Virus record (IMG/VR): IMGVR_UViG_3300042691_043041
Span: 1 to 43,423 of that record
Direction: 5' to 3' (one strand)
Source: a virus
DNA: 43,423 nucleotides
Shown: positions 22,000 through 31,690 of the stretch, in pieces
Layout: every line of letters starts with the position of its first letter
Numbering within the stretch: position 1 is the first letter of the stretch
Program-made: the position numbers and the translations under genes
The notes under the pieces: model-generated
The model's database searches: none
Seen by the model: only the letters and a program-made list of their open reading frames with translations
Told to the model about the DNA's origin: nothing

Positions 22000-24596
22000 G
22001 CGCAACAACCGTTGGTCCGGTTTTAGCACTCGGGCTCGATCCTTCGGGGATCGTTCTCGGCGGCGCGCGTGCGCGGGAGGCGTTGGAACGGCTCGGATCT
22101 GAGAGCAAACAGACGCAAGCCGGGCTGATCAATGCGGCGGGGGCGTTCGACACACTCAAGACTGTTGCCGCCGGCGCGCTGGCCGGTTTTGGCATTGGAT
22201 TCGGCATCGCTACTCTGTCGAGGTTGCCGGCCGCCTTCATCTCGATGACGGATGAGATCAAAAAGCTCGATTCCGCTTTGCGATTAACTACAAACACGGC
22301 GGGTGAATTCCGAAACGCATTCGCCGGTGCAATGGAGATTGCCAATACAATCGGGCTGCCTGTCGCGAGTGTTGGTGATCTATACTCGAAGCTTGCCATA
22401 GCAGCGCGAGATTTCGGGGCGTCGCAAGAAGAAATATTGACCGTCGTCCGGGCGGTTTCTCAGTCGCTAGCCATTCAAGGCGTCGGTGCGCAACAAGCTA
22501 GTGCGGTTTTGTTGCAGCTCGGGCAAGCAATCAATTCGGTTAATGTTCAAGGAGATGAGTTTAGATCGATCATGGAAGGGTCGCCGCGCACGGCGCGCGC
22601 GGTGGCTGAAGGATTCCAAGGCGTTGGGACATCGCTTGCCGGCTTGAGGAATGAGATTCAGCAAGCGAATGTCGCCGGCAAGGATTTTTTCTATGCGTTG
22701 ATTCATGCCGCGCCGAAGCTCGAAGAAGAAACGAAGTCCGTAGAAGGGACGTTCGAGCGCGCCGGCGCGAACATGAGGAACGCGATTCTGGCGGTGGTGA
22801 AAGTCATTGATCAGGCGACGGGCGCATCTAAGACGCTAATCGATCTTGTAAACACTGCGTCCGGTACGCTGGCAGCGTACGCCAACAGACGATCAACTGA
22901 TGTTTCAACGCAGCTCAAGCAATTGCGAGCTGACATTAAGGACTATGAGGAAAACACTCCCACATTGAAGGGGGTTTTGGAAGGGAAACAGAGTTTCGGC
23001 GATTGGTTTGTGCGACCGTTGACTCCAGGATCTTCTAAAGAGGATCTTCGCTACCAGTTCAACAAGAACAAGCTCTTGCCCTATCTGGAGGAAGAAAATC
23101 GCAAGTTGCAGGAGAGAGCCAAGGCGGACGACGCGGAGGTTGCCAGAAAAGCCGCGGAGCGCGAGGCGATGATCAAGCCTCCGAAGCCGCGCTTCGAGGA
23201 CGAGGCGGAGGCTGCACGCCAAGATCGCGACGAGCGGCTCGCGCGCGAGGCAAAAAAGGCGGCGGGCGAGGCAAAAAGCGCGGCGAGCGAGGCGGAATCT
23301 GCGCGGCGTAAGCGTGAGTCCGCGATGCGCGAAATCCTAATGCAGGAAGCGGAGGTATTAGAGCAGCAAGGCCGCTATACCGAAGCAGTGAAGATTCGCG
23401 AACAAGTCGATATCGCCGCTTGGCGCGAGCAGGCCAAGGAATCTGGTCTCAGCGCGCAGGAAACGGCGCGCGGGATCGCCGCGATAACAAAGCTCAGCGA
23501 GGATAGCACAACACAACGGCTCAGGGAAAGTGATCGCCTGTTTATGGAGTTGAAGGCATCTACGCTCGAATCTGTTGGCGATTACAAAGCCGCGTCTGAG
23601 CTTCGTTTGCAGCTCGATAGGGACGAATGGGAAAAAAGAGCTAAGCTCGCCGGGCTGAGTGCGGAAAAGATCGCTGAGGGTAGCGGGTTGATTTCTCAGG
23701 CGGCGATCGCCGCGGAGAAGAATCGCCGCAAAAACGCGCTTGAATCGCTCCAAGAAATGGAGATGGCGGAGCTTCAGGCGGTCGGAAAGAGCAAAGAGGC
23801 GTCGGCTATGCGCAAGACGGCCGACATCGAGGCGTGGAAGGAGCAGGCCACACAAGCCGGGCTGACAGCGGAGCAGGCCGCACGCGGGGCGAAGTTGATC
23901 GAAGATCGCTACGCGCGGGCGACGGCGGAAACGTCGGGTTTCTTCACTGCTCTTGGAGACGCTGCAACAAGTATTGCCGAGCGGATCGGCGATGAATTCA
24001 CCACTCTTTTCATGAATTTAATTAACGGCGGCAAGCTGACTGCGCAGGAAATTACATCGTCGTTTGCGAAAATCACAATCACGACGCTAATGCAGTCAAT
24101 GTCGCGTTACGCCATTAACTCGATAAGCGATGAAATGAGGGCGGCGGGCGCGCTCAAGGGGCTTGCCGGCGCGTTTTCTGGCCTTTTTGGCGGCACCACT
24201 ACCGGCGCTGAGGGGCAAGGAATCGGCAACGGGGTCAATTATGGCGGCGGCGTCGCGTCCGCATACGGGAATGTTTACCAAGGGGGCAATGTTGTTCCGT
24301 TCGCGGCTGGCGGCGTGATTAGCCAAAGGACTCTTTTCCAGACTCGCGGCGGTTATGGAATGGCCGGCGAAGCAGGGCCGGAAGGGATTCTGCCGTTGGC
24401 GCGCACGTCGCGGGGCGAGCTTGGCGTCAAATCTACGGCACCGGCGCTCAATGTGAAGATTAATAATTACTCGAACGCGAGGGTTTCGGCGCGTTCCTCG
24501 GAAGAAGGGCTGACGATCGATATTGACAGCATCGTTGCGGATGTGATCGCGCGTCGCGGATCGCTGGCCAATCGAGCAGTGAGAGGCGCTAGATGA
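21996..24596 (+). CDS. Tape measure protein
   Basis: This is an 866-residue protein that sets tail length and helps DNA entry. The N-terminal 300 residues match the tape-measure N-terminal domain (RAREALERLGSESKQTQAGL, FISMTDEIKKLDSALRLTTN, VQGDEFRSIMEGSPRTARAV). The middle (about 370-640) is charged, helical and repetitive: LEQQGRYTEAVKIREQVDIA, VGDYKAASELRLQLDRDEWE and VGKSKEASAMRKTADIEAWK are versions of one unit. A more hydrophobic segment follows (SSFAKITITTLMQSMSRYAI). The C-terminal tail has the classic AGGVISQRTLFQTRGGYGMA and GEAGPEGILPLARTSRG. Start ATG 21996 (ATGA overlap) rather than the frame start at 21978. Confidence 0.9.
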   Translation: MSATTVGPVLALGLDPSGIVLGGARAREALERLGSESKQTQAGLINAAGAFDTLKTVAAGALAGFGIGFGIATLSRLPAAFISMTDEIKKLDSALRLTTNTAGEFRNAFAGAMEIANTIGLPVASVGDLYSKLAIAARDFGASQEEILTVVRAVSQSLAIQGVGAQQASAVLLQLGQAINSVNVQGDEFRSIMEGSPRTARAVAEGFQGVGTSLAGLRNEIQQANVAGKDFFYALIHAAPKLEEETKSVEGTFERAGANMRNAILAVVKVIDQATGASKTLIDLVNTASGTLAAYANRRSTDVSTQLKQLRADIKDYEENTPTLKGVLEGKQSFGDWFVRPLTPGSSKEDLRYQFNKNKLLPYLEEENRKLQERAKADDAEVARKAAEREAMIKPPKPRFEDEAEAARQDRDERLAREAKKAAGEAKSAASEAESARRKRESAMREILMQEAEVLEQQGRYTEAVKIREQVDIAAWREQAKESGLSAQETARGIAAITKLSEDSTTQRLRESDRLFMELKASTLESVGDYKAASELRLQLDRDEWEKRAKLAGLSAEKIAEGSGLISQAAIAAEKNRRKNALESLQEMEMAELQAVGKSKEASAMRKTADIEAWKEQATQAGLTAEQAARGAKLIEDRYARATAETSGFFTALGDAATSIAERIGDEFTTLFMNLINGGKLTAQEITSSFAKITITTLMQSMSRYAINSISDEMRAAGALKGLAGAFSGLFGGTTTGAEGQGIGNGVNYGGGVASAYGNVYQGGNVVPFAAGGVISQRTLFQTRGGYGMAGEAGPEGILPLARTSRGELGVKSTAPALNVKINNYSNARVSARSSEEGLTIDIDSIVADVIARRGSLANRAVRGAR

Positions 24597-24958
24597 CCGC
24601 TACATGGCCGGTTTCGTTGCCACAATTCCCGGAAAGCTCGGGGTTCGAGCTTCTCTTGCCCGATAACGTCGCGCGGACGGCGACGGACGCCAACATTGCA
24701 AAACAGCGCAGAGTCACGGCGTGGGGACGCGAAGGGATGGTAGCGCCGTTCTTGGTAAATCAGACTCAGTTGACTGACTTCATCGAGTTCTACAAAACCA
24801 CCCTGAAGTCGGGGACGCTCGTTTTTGAGTGGCTGCATCCCTACAGGCAAGTTCTCGGCGAATATAGAATCATCGATAAGCCGAGAATTGAGGGGCATTC
24901 CTACGGGGACTGGTATCGTGTGACGGTTGTCCTAGAGCATGTTCGGGACTTGCCATGA
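24593..24958 (+). CDS. Minor tail protein (gpM-position)
   Basis: This is a 121-residue β-rich protein directly after the tape measure, where lambda has gpM. It starts TWPVSLPQFPESSGFELLLP and has FIEFYKTTLKSGTLVFEWLH, then GDWYRVTVVLEHVRDLP. The WPxxLP opening is frequent in tail-tip proteins of this position. It probably belongs to the distal tail complex. ATGA overlaps on both sides show tight translational coupling. Confidence 0.68.
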   Translation: MTATWPVSLPQFPESSGFELLLPDNVARTATDANIAKQRRVTAWGREGMVAPFLVNQTQLTDFIEFYKTTLKSGTLVFEWLHPYRQVLGEYRIIDKPRIEGHSYGDWYRVTVVLEHVRDLP

Positions 24959-25419
24959 CTCTGCGTGACGAGTTCTATAAACAAGAGACGGACGTTTGCT
25001 TTGTTTATCTCTTGGAGGTTAGCCACCCTGATTTGGCCAACCCGTTGCGTTTCACCAACAACAACGAGAGTCTAACGAGCAACGGCAATCTTTACCAGTC
25101 ATGGCCATTCGAGGTTGAGCTTCCGGATCAGGGAGAGGATAAGATTCCTCGGGCTCGTCTTGTTTTCGATGCTGTGGACAACAGCATCACGACAGTTCTA
25201 CGGGGACTTTCGGAGGCGCCTTCTCTGGTAATCTCGATCGTGGCGGTGGATACCCCAAATGTGATCGAGAAAAGCTTTTCGAATTTAACAGTAACGTCAC
25301 AAGCCTACACGATCGACTATAAAACCCAGCTTGTGTTGGGGATGTTTCCAATATCGAGGGAGCGCGCACAGAACATTCGCTTCGACAAGGTTCGCTTTCC
25401 TGGGCTGTTCCCGAAATGA
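24955..25419 (+). CDS. Minor tail protein, DUF1833-like (gpL-position)
   Basis: This is a 154-residue protein recognised as DUF1833-like. Features: RDEFYKQETDVCFVYLLEVS, then LRFTNNNESLTSNGNLYQSW, FEVELPDQGEDKIPRARLVF, and the end NIRFDKVRFPGLFPK. DUF1833 proteins take the place of lambda gpL at the tail tip. The conserved F/W-rich β pattern is complete. Overlaps of 4 bp on both sides. Confidence 0.78.
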   Translation: MTLRDEFYKQETDVCFVYLLEVSHPDLANPLRFTNNNESLTSNGNLYQSWPFEVELPDQGEDKIPRARLVFDAVDNSITTVLRGLSEAPSLVISIVAVDTPNVIEKSFSNLTVTSQAYTIDYKTQLVLGMFPISRERAQNIRFDKVRFPGLFPK

Positions 25420-25772
25420 GCAATATGCTCCCCTCATGGGTTATGCGTTATGTTGGCGTTCCATTTGTCGAGGGTGGCGCCGACATCTCAGGGGCGGATT
25501 GCTACGGGCTGGTTTCGCTTGTGCTCGAAGATCAGACAGGCGCGCCGCTTCCAAGGACTGTCGCGGATGCGGCGGTTTTCGGCTGGCATCCAATCCCTAT
25601 CGGGGAGGTTGCGGCCGGCGACGTTTTGTTGTTCGAGCATCCCGGCGGGTTGACGCACGTCGGGCTAATGGTCACGAGTCAGTCTTACCTTGAGACGCGA
25701 CCGGGGAAGTTCTCTAGAATCGCGCGGTTGCGGCACGCATCGGGAAGAATATCGGTATGGCGACGCGGATGA
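25416..25772 (+). CDS. NlpC/P60 family tail-tip peptidase (gpK-position)
   Basis: This is a 118-residue cysteine peptidase-type domain. The catalytic Cys lies in GGADISGADCYGLVSLVLED and the His in GDVLLFEHPGGLTHVGLMV. These are the two key residues of NlpC/P60 enzymes, which cut peptidoglycan stem peptides. Compared with lambda gpK it lacks the N-terminal JAB/MPN domain. It probably opens the cell wall locally during infection. It overlaps gene J by 16 bp. Confidence 0.85.
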   Translation: MSNMLPSWVMRYVGVPFVEGGADISGADCYGLVSLVLEDQTGAPLPRTVADAAVFGWHPIPIGEVAAGDVLLFEHPGGLTHVGLMVTSQSYLETRPGKFSRIARLRHASGRISVWRRG

Positions 25773-28700
25773 TCCAAGCGCGGTTTCGATCCGCTCCATT
25801 TGCGGCGGTTTCTTGTCGGCGCTCGATCCGTCATGGCGCGTCCGTGGCGGAGATTGTCGATTCTTTCACCGAAGATGGCACGGTGCCGCTGGCTGCTAGG
25901 ATTCAAGTCTCTGTCGGCGGGATTGTGATTCCTGAGGACAAATGGCGGAGCGTCAGGCCAAAAACTACCGCCATTGTCGAGGTATGCCAGATTCCGCAAT
26001 CATCGCAGTCCGCTGTAATGTGGACATCAATTGCGATGAAAGTTGTCGGCACAATTATGCTGTTCTATCCGCCGACGGCGCCTTACGGGGCCGCGTTGAT
26101 AGCAGCATCTACTGCGCTTGATGTGTCGGCAACTTATCTTTTGCCGCCAAAAGAGCCCGGAATTTATGGGCCGGAAGAAGGCAAGTTCGACATTAGCGGA
26201 GCGAATCAAGCTGTGATGTTCGGCGGCGTGCCGACTCTGGCCGGGACTCTCAAGTTTCCGCCGTTCATTGCGGCGGTGGAATTCGTCGAGACAATCGGCG
26301 GGGATAGATTCCTAAACGCGATATTCGCGATTTCTGACGGGCCGGTGACGACACCGACTGTTTGGATTGGGGAAACGCCTATCAGCGAATATAGCGAGGT
26401 CACCACTGAATTTAGGCGCGGTTATTACGCGCTCACTGATAAAGGTTCAGCGGACATTTCTTCCGCGTATCCGTCGAGTCCAGTGTTCGCGGACACTTGG
26501 ACAATATCGGCGCCAGTCACCAAAGACGGCGTTACTTACGTTGTCGGGGATACCATTACTTTCAACGGACTTGCGGCGGCTTCTGAGGCGGCCGCGTGGG
26601 ACAAGAATCAGGGCAAGCCTTTTTCGATTTACCCAAACGACGTTTACGACGAAGTGATTTCAACGGTTGTGTCAGTCGAAAATGGCGCGGTCACGCGAGT
26701 CACCCAGCCCGATACATCTTCGGTGACGTGTGAATTTGTGTGGGAGGGCGGCCTAGTCAACTTCGAGAAAGAGCCGGCTGGCAAGAGAAACGACAAGACA
26801 GCGGGGATCAAGATCGAGTATCGCCTGAACGGCACGTCCGATCCCTGGGTGGTTGGAGTGAATACCGCCGCAAAGGGCAGAAACGCGACTCCGGTTTGGC
26901 GAGGCTATAAATTTCAGCTTCCCGCGGCCGGAAAGTACGACATCCGCGTGACGCGGACGACACCGGACGATGAGAACGACAGGAACGTGTCTGTTTTCAA
27001 GTGGCTAATCTTGCGGTCGATCAGCGCGGCATCGCCCGTTCCGCTACTCGGCGTTGCGATGTTGGCAATCAATATCCGCGCGTCTGAACAACTTTCTGGC
27101 TCGCTGAACACAGTTAAGGTATTGTGCACGTCGATTCTGCGGGATTGGGACGGCGCTAATTGGATTTGGCGCCCGACTGCGAATCCGGCGGCTATCTTCC
27201 GGCATTACCTGCAATCGCCGCACTGGCAGCGTGCGGTTTCCGATTCCTCTATTGATCTTGACGAGATTCAGGACTGGCACGAGTTTTGCACTGCGCTGAA
27301 CTTGCGGTGCAACGCCTATTTTACGGACGATGCGGGAATGCAGGATCGGCTGGCGCAAATTGCGCTGACTGGATTCGCGATGTTCGCCGCAAAGGATGGC
27401 CTCTGGTCGGTTGTGGTTGACAGAGAACGCCCGGCTTACGAGCAGCTATTTACCGCGAGAAACGTTAGGAATTACTCGTGCGAAGTGACGCACCCGGCGC
27501 CGCTTCACTCGATTTCTGTTAATTTCATCGACGAGACATCCGATTATGCGACCAACGAGCGCATTGTTTATGATGACGGCTACGACGAAAATAATGCGAT
27601 CTATACCCAGCAACTTACACTGCCCGGCATAACAAATCCTGGCACCGTCTACAAATATTGTCGCAGACTGCTCGCGGAAAGGAGATTGAGACGGGAGGTT
27701 CATCAATGGGAATGCGATCCTGAAGCGTTGATGTTGGATGTTGGCGCGCGGATTCGTTTCGCTCACGACGTGATCGCGGTCGGGATCGGAGCGGCGAGGA
27801 TTGCCAACTACCAGATTCAGGCCGGGACGGGACTCGTGTCCCATGTTGTTCTTGACACGGCGTTTGAGACGACGGCGGGAGTCGATTATTCGCTGGTCGC
27901 GCGCCCGGCAGTAGGCGATCAGTTGACGATTCGCCTTCAGGAGATGGCCGGCGATGTTTCCGCAATGCCCCTTTTGGTGGCGACCGACGAGGACGATTTG
28001 CCGGAAATCGGGACGCTCGTTGTCTTTGGGATCAGCGGGGCCGAGACAATTGATCTAGTCGTGAAGGGAAAGGTTCCAACAACGGATATGCGGTGCCGAC
28101 TCACCGCGGTGCTGTACCACGAGGGAATCTTTTCCTCGGACACTGGCGATTTGCCGCAGTGGTCCTCGGGATCGGTGGCGGCGCGGTCTTTGGCGGCGCC
28201 GATTGTGATTAGCATCCAAAGCGACACTGCGGTTATGGTGCAGACGCGCGCGGGGACGCTGATTCCCGCGATTCTGGTGAATTTGCAGCCAGTGGCCGTT
28301 CCGGAGCTAACCGTTGTCGCTTCTTGGCGACTGTCGCGCACGGATGGTCAATGGGAGCGCGCATCCGTGACATTCGGCGGAAATTCCGCAACGATTACTG
28401 GAGTCGAGGACGGCGAGACCTATGATCTGAAGCTGTGGTACACGGCGCCGAATTACTTGTCGTCGCCGCCAGCAAATATCAGCGCGTACACCGTGCTTGG
28501 ACGCACGGACATTCCGAGCGCGCTTCAAAACGTCGCCGGGCAAACCATTGGTGGACAAATAGAACTGCGCTGGGATCGGCCCGCTGAGATCGACGTTTTG
28601 ATTGGCGGCGCGATTCAATGGCGCTGGACTCCAGTCACGACGGGTGCCAGTTGGGCGTCGTCTACATCACTGAACGGCGCCGAGATCTCGGGGGCGTCAA

Positions 28701-29335
28701 CGTTTATTGTGCTGCCGCTGAAGCCGGGGACTTATCTCGGCCGGGTGATTGACAGTTTAGGAAATTCTTCCGATGTGGTAGCTTGGCCGACGAAGCAGGC
28801 TTCCGCGTCTACTTTCACCTTGCTTGAGACGGTGATTGAGCATCCAACATTTCCCGGCACGGTCGAAACTTGTTCTGTCGTCGGGTCAGTCTTGCGCCTT
28901 CAAACCGGCTCGATCGACGTTGCGCAGTCGTGGGACGCGATTCCTGAGTTCGACATTTACGGCGAGGGGGTCGCGAGTTTCGGCCGCTACTACTTCGCAA
29001 CCGGAATGGACTTTGAGGCGGTTATTCACGTCCGGCTCACCGCGCTTGTGTTTGCGGCGATGTACAGCACAACCGATCTATGGGATGACCCGACCGATTT
29101 TGTCGATAGCGACGAGGTGATTGACGTTAATACGTCGGCTTCCGGAGATGTTGTTGTCGAGATGCGAGAAACGGACGACGATCCTGGCGGCTCGCCAACG
29201 TGGTCTAGCTGGCGGCGGCTGGATGCTTCGGAAATCGAAGCGCGCGCGGTGCAATTCCGCGCCGTCTTGTGGACGACGGCGGCGAACACAAACATTGACG
29301 TAACGTTGCTTGAAGTAAGGGCAGAAATCCTATGA
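25757..29335 (+). CDS. Tail tip attachment / host specificity protein J
   Basis: This is a 1192-residue protein. The N-terminal 130 residues hold a short ubiquitin-like start (SVAEIVDSFTEDGTVPLAAR) and a hydrophobic segment (VMWTSIAMKVVGTIMLFYPP) like lambda gpI/J starts. The central region is the conserved tip hub: FKWLILRSISAASPVPLLGV, LAINIRASEQLSGSLNTVKV, DWHEFCTALNLRCNAYFTDD, and ISVNFIDETSDYATNERIVY. The C-terminal third is fibronectin-type β domains (WRLSRTDGQWERASVTF, DGETYDLKLWYTAPNYL, ASSTSLNGAEISGASTFIVL). It forms the tail hub and the base of the central fibre. The ATG at 25757 is inside the preceding gene. Confidence 0.88.
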   Translation: MATRMIQARFRSAPFAAVSCRRSIRHGASVAEIVDSFTEDGTVPLAARIQVSVGGIVIPEDKWRSVRPKTTAIVEVCQIPQSSQSAVMWTSIAMKVVGTIMLFYPPTAPYGAALIAASTALDVSATYLLPPKEPGIYGPEEGKFDISGANQAVMFGGVPTLAGTLKFPPFIAAVEFVETIGGDRFLNAIFAISDGPVTTPTVWIGETPISEYSEVTTEFRRGYYALTDKGSADISSAYPSSPVFADTWTISAPVTKDGVTYVVGDTITFNGLAAASEAAAWDKNQGKPFSIYPNDVYDEVISTVVSVENGAVTRVTQPDTSSVTCEFVWEGGLVNFEKEPAGKRNDKTAGIKIEYRLNGTSDPWVVGVNTAAKGRNATPVWRGYKFQLPAAGKYDIRVTRTTPDDENDRNVSVFKWLILRSISAASPVPLLGVAMLAINIRASEQLSGSLNTVKVLCTSILRDWDGANWIWRPTANPAAIFRHYLQSPHWQRAVSDSSIDLDEIQDWHEFCTALNLRCNAYFTDDAGMQDRLAQIALTGFAMFAAKDGLWSVVVDRERPAYEQLFTARNVRNYSCEVTHPAPLHSISVNFIDETSDYATNERIVYDDGYDENNAIYTQQLTLPGITNPGTVYKYCRRLLAERRLRREVHQWECDPEALMLDVGARIRFAHDVIAVGIGAARIANYQIQAGTGLVSHVVLDTAFETTAGVDYSLVARPAVGDQLTIRLQEMAGDVSAMPLLVATDEDDLPEIGTLVVFGISGAETIDLVVKGKVPTTDMRCRLTAVLYHEGIFSSDTGDLPQWSSGSVAARSLAAPIVISIQSDTAVMVQTRAGTLIPAILVNLQPVAVPELTVVASWRLSRTDGQWERASVTFGGNSATITGVEDGETYDLKLWYTAPNYLSSPPANISAYTVLGRTDIPSALQNVAGQTIGGQIELRWDRPAEIDVLIGGAIQWRWTPVTTGASWASSTSLNGAEISGASTFIVLPLKPGTYLGRVIDSLGNSSDVVAWPTKQASASTFTLLETVIEHPTFPGTVETCSVVGSVLRLQTGSIDVAQSWDAIPEFDIYGEGVASFGRYYFATGMDFEAVIHVRLTALVFAAMYSTTDLWDDPTDFVDSDEVIDVNTSASGDVVVEMRETDDDPGGSPTWSSWRRLDASEIEARAVQFRAVLWTTAANTNIDVTLLEVRAEIL

Positions 29336-30342
29336 CACAATCGGCGAAGCTCGGAAATATCCCAAACGAGACAAGGACGCAGTTTCGCGCGGACGTGAAC
29401 ACTATTGTCCAAGCACTCGCCACGATGAATAGTGGCGCGACGGCGCCGACGCAAACTTATGCGGGAATGCTGTGGTGGGACACACAAACCAGCACTATAA
29501 AGGTCAGAAATGGTGCTGATAATGCGTGGGTTGCCGCCGCAGATTGGGACGGCACGACGTACTCGGCGCGCGTCAACTCGGTTCAAATCAACGAGATCGC
29601 GACCAAAAAGCACACGTTCGATGCGTCGGCGGCGCCGACAGTCAACAGCGATTCCTCGGCCGGCTACTCTGTCGGCTCCTTTGTGTTCGCCACAGTTTCG
29701 TCGATTACTTACGCCTATGTTTGCTTGAGCGCGAGTGTCGGCGCCGCCGTTTGGAAAAAATTCTCACTGGATGTTTTCGTCCAGTCAACCGCCGGGCTCG
29801 TTCCCGGTCCTACGGCGCAAGACGTTACTGATACCAAGGTTTTGTCGGCGGCGGCGACTTGGGTTGCGCGCGGTCGGGCGCGCACGGCCATGGCGCTACA
29901 GAATGTTTCAGGTGCTTACGCTGAGATTACCGGGATTCCGGCGGATGCTGTGGAAATTGGGGTATTCCTGTCCAATTTGTCTTTGGCGGGCGCTCAAGAC
30001 ATGTACGTGCAGCTCGGGACTACTTCCGGAATCGAAGCGGCGAATTACGTCGGCGCCGCGCGGTCGGATTCCGGCTCGAATGTCAGCTTTTCCTCCAATT
30101 TCCAGGTGACTCGCGGCCTTGCCGCCAGCGAAGTTTATCAAGGGATCGTTTCTCTTTACTATCAAGGGGCGAACACGTGGCTTTTCCAAGGCTCGCTGAT
30201 TGGCATTGGAAGCTCGGAAAACCATGGAGTCTTGTCGTTCGGTGTGAAAACGCTCGCGTCAACATTGACTCGGCTTCGTCTTTACGCTGGCGCTTCTTCC
30301 ACGTTTGACGGCGGTGCCGTCTACCCATTCTATTGGGCGTAA
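29332..30342 (+). CDS. Tail fibre protein 1
   Basis: This is a 336-residue protein. The N-terminal part, RTQFRADVNTIVQALATMNS followed by YAGMLWWDTQTSTIKVRNGA, is a virion-attachment type domain. Next comes APTVNSDSSAGYSVGSFVFA and a C-terminal β-sandwich (about 160-336), with no enzyme motif. The N-terminal 150 residues are paralogous to those of the next gene, so both probably attach to the same site of the tip. ATGA overlap with J. Confidence 0.75.
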   Translation: MTQSAKLGNIPNETRTQFRADVNTIVQALATMNSGATAPTQTYAGMLWWDTQTSTIKVRNGADNAWVAAADWDGTTYSARVNSVQINEIATKKHTFDASAAPTVNSDSSAGYSVGSFVFATVSSITYAYVCLSASVGAAVWKKFSLDVFVQSTAGLVPGPTAQDVTDTKVLSAAATWVARGRARTAMALQNVSGAYAEITGIPADAVEIGVFLSNLSLAGAQDMYVQLGTTSGIEAANYVGAARSDSGSNVSFSSNFQVTRGLAASEVYQGIVSLYYQGANTWLFQGSLIGIGSSENHGVLSFGVKTLASTLTRLRLYAGASSTFDGGAVYPFYWA

Positions 30343-30354
30343 GGATCACAAGAG

Positions 30355-31662
30355 ATGACACAAGCCGCAATTGGCGTCGTGCCGGACGGTTCGGGGCTTT
30401 CCGTTCGGACCGGCTTCAATCTTGTCGATAACGCCCTGAAAACAATGCAGTATGGCGCTGTCGAGCCGAGTAATACTGAGCCGGGCGAACTGTGGTTCGA
30501 CACTGGATCAGGATGCCTGAAGAAGCGGAATTCCGCGAACAGTGCGTGGCAAATACTCGAAAAGACAAACGCGACTGTGGCGCCGACCTCGAGCAATGAT
30601 TCCACGGAAGGCTACATCGCCGGGTCGCGGTGGTATGGGCAGACACTGGCGGGCGTTTACACGTGCGTTGATATTACTGGCGGCGCTGGACTCGCTGTTT
30701 GGCGAGAAATTGGTGACGTGTCGAGCGGAATCCCGTCCTATTTCGTCGTTGCGTCGGCCGGACCGATGACGGCCGGCGAAAGCCCCTATCCTGATGGTTA
30801 CACAACCGTTCCAGTGACGGTGCAGAAGGCTGGCAGCGAGGTCGGCACCCGCGGCGTTGTTAATCTGATCGAGGGCAGCAACGTCACGCTGACGGTCGCC
30901 GACAACGCCGGGCAAAATCGCGTTGATGTTACGGTCGCCGCGACATCGGGCGCGGTCGCCGTCGAGGACGAAGGGACGCAAATCCTAGCGGCGGCTTCTC
31001 GGCTGAATTTTACCGGGTCCGGCGTCACGGTCACCGATGCCGGCGGCAATGAAGCGACCGTGGCAGTATCGGGCGCGGGCGCAACGAATGCGTTCGGGAC
31101 GATCGCCGTTTCCGGACAATCGGACGTTGTTGCGGATGCGGCGCCCGATACCTTGACTTTGGTCGCTGGTAGTGGGATTCTGGTCACAACTTCAGCGGCA
31201 ACTGACACGATCACACACGCCGTTAACTTCGCGGGGAGCGGCGCCGCAAATACCGCCGCAAGATCGGACCACACGCACACACAGTACGGCGGCGAGCGGG
31301 CTTTTGTTTTCAGCTATAGTGGGAAACCGGGGGCTTCGCAGTCGATCGCGTATTCTTCACTGCCAGGGAGAACGCTTCGAATTGCCAGCGGACTCTCGTC
31401 AGGGAACGATTTGCAAATCGTCGCCGAAGCGGCCGCAACTTCGAACACTGACTTTGTTGTGTCCTACTCAACCGACGCGGGTGCAAACTGGTCGGTCATG
31501 GGAACGGTCAGAATCTCGGGGCGGACTAAAAGCATCGCTTCGGGCTTCAGCCAAAGCTATGATATACTAGGCACTTATGCAATCCGGTGCGTTGCGCCCG
31601 CGACTCCTGATGCTACCCTGTCCGGGGTAGGGATTACGCTCAAGGCGACTGTTGTCGCCTAG
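30355..31662 (+). CDS. Tail fibre protein 2
   Basis: This is a 435-residue protein. The N-terminal domain resembles that of fibre 1 (RTGFNLVDNALKTMQYGAVE, then ELWFDTGSGCLKKRNSANSA). The middle is a β-helical shaft type with NLIEGSNVTLTVADNAG and LNFTGSGVTVTDAGGNEATV. AARSDHTHTQYGG is the HxH motif known from trimeric fibre shafts that bind metal ions. The C-terminal β domain (SYSTDAGANWSVMGTVRI) is probably the receptor-binding head. Confidence 0.78.
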   Translation: MTQAAIGVVPDGSGLSVRTGFNLVDNALKTMQYGAVEPSNTEPGELWFDTGSGCLKKRNSANSAWQILEKTNATVAPTSSNDSTEGYIAGSRWYGQTLAGVYTCVDITGGAGLAVWREIGDVSSGIPSYFVVASAGPMTAGESPYPDGYTTVPVTVQKAGSEVGTRGVVNLIEGSNVTLTVADNAGQNRVDVTVAATSGAVAVEDEGTQILAAASRLNFTGSGVTVTDAGGNEATVAVSGAGATNAFGTIAVSGQSDVVADAAPDTLTLVAGSGILVTTSAATDTITHAVNFAGSGAANTAARSDHTHTQYGGERAFVFSYSGKPGASQSIAYSSLPGRTLRIASGLSSGNDLQIVAEAAATSNTDFVVSYSTDAGANWSVMGTVRISGRTKSIASGFSQSYDILGTYAIRCVAPATPDATLSGVGITLKATVVA

Positions 31663-31670
31663 ACCGCTTG

Positions 31671-31690
31671 ATAGGAAAAAATGCCGTGTT
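31671..31690. repeat. 20-bp exact repeat, copy 1
   Basis: ATAGGAAAAAATGCCGTGTT occurs here and again, identically, at 39655-39674, 8 kb away. Here it lies just after fibre 2 and contains the ribosome-binding site and the chosen GTG of the next gene. It also contains AGGA followed by an ATG that opens a 12-codon frame (MPCS...). Confidence 0.85.
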
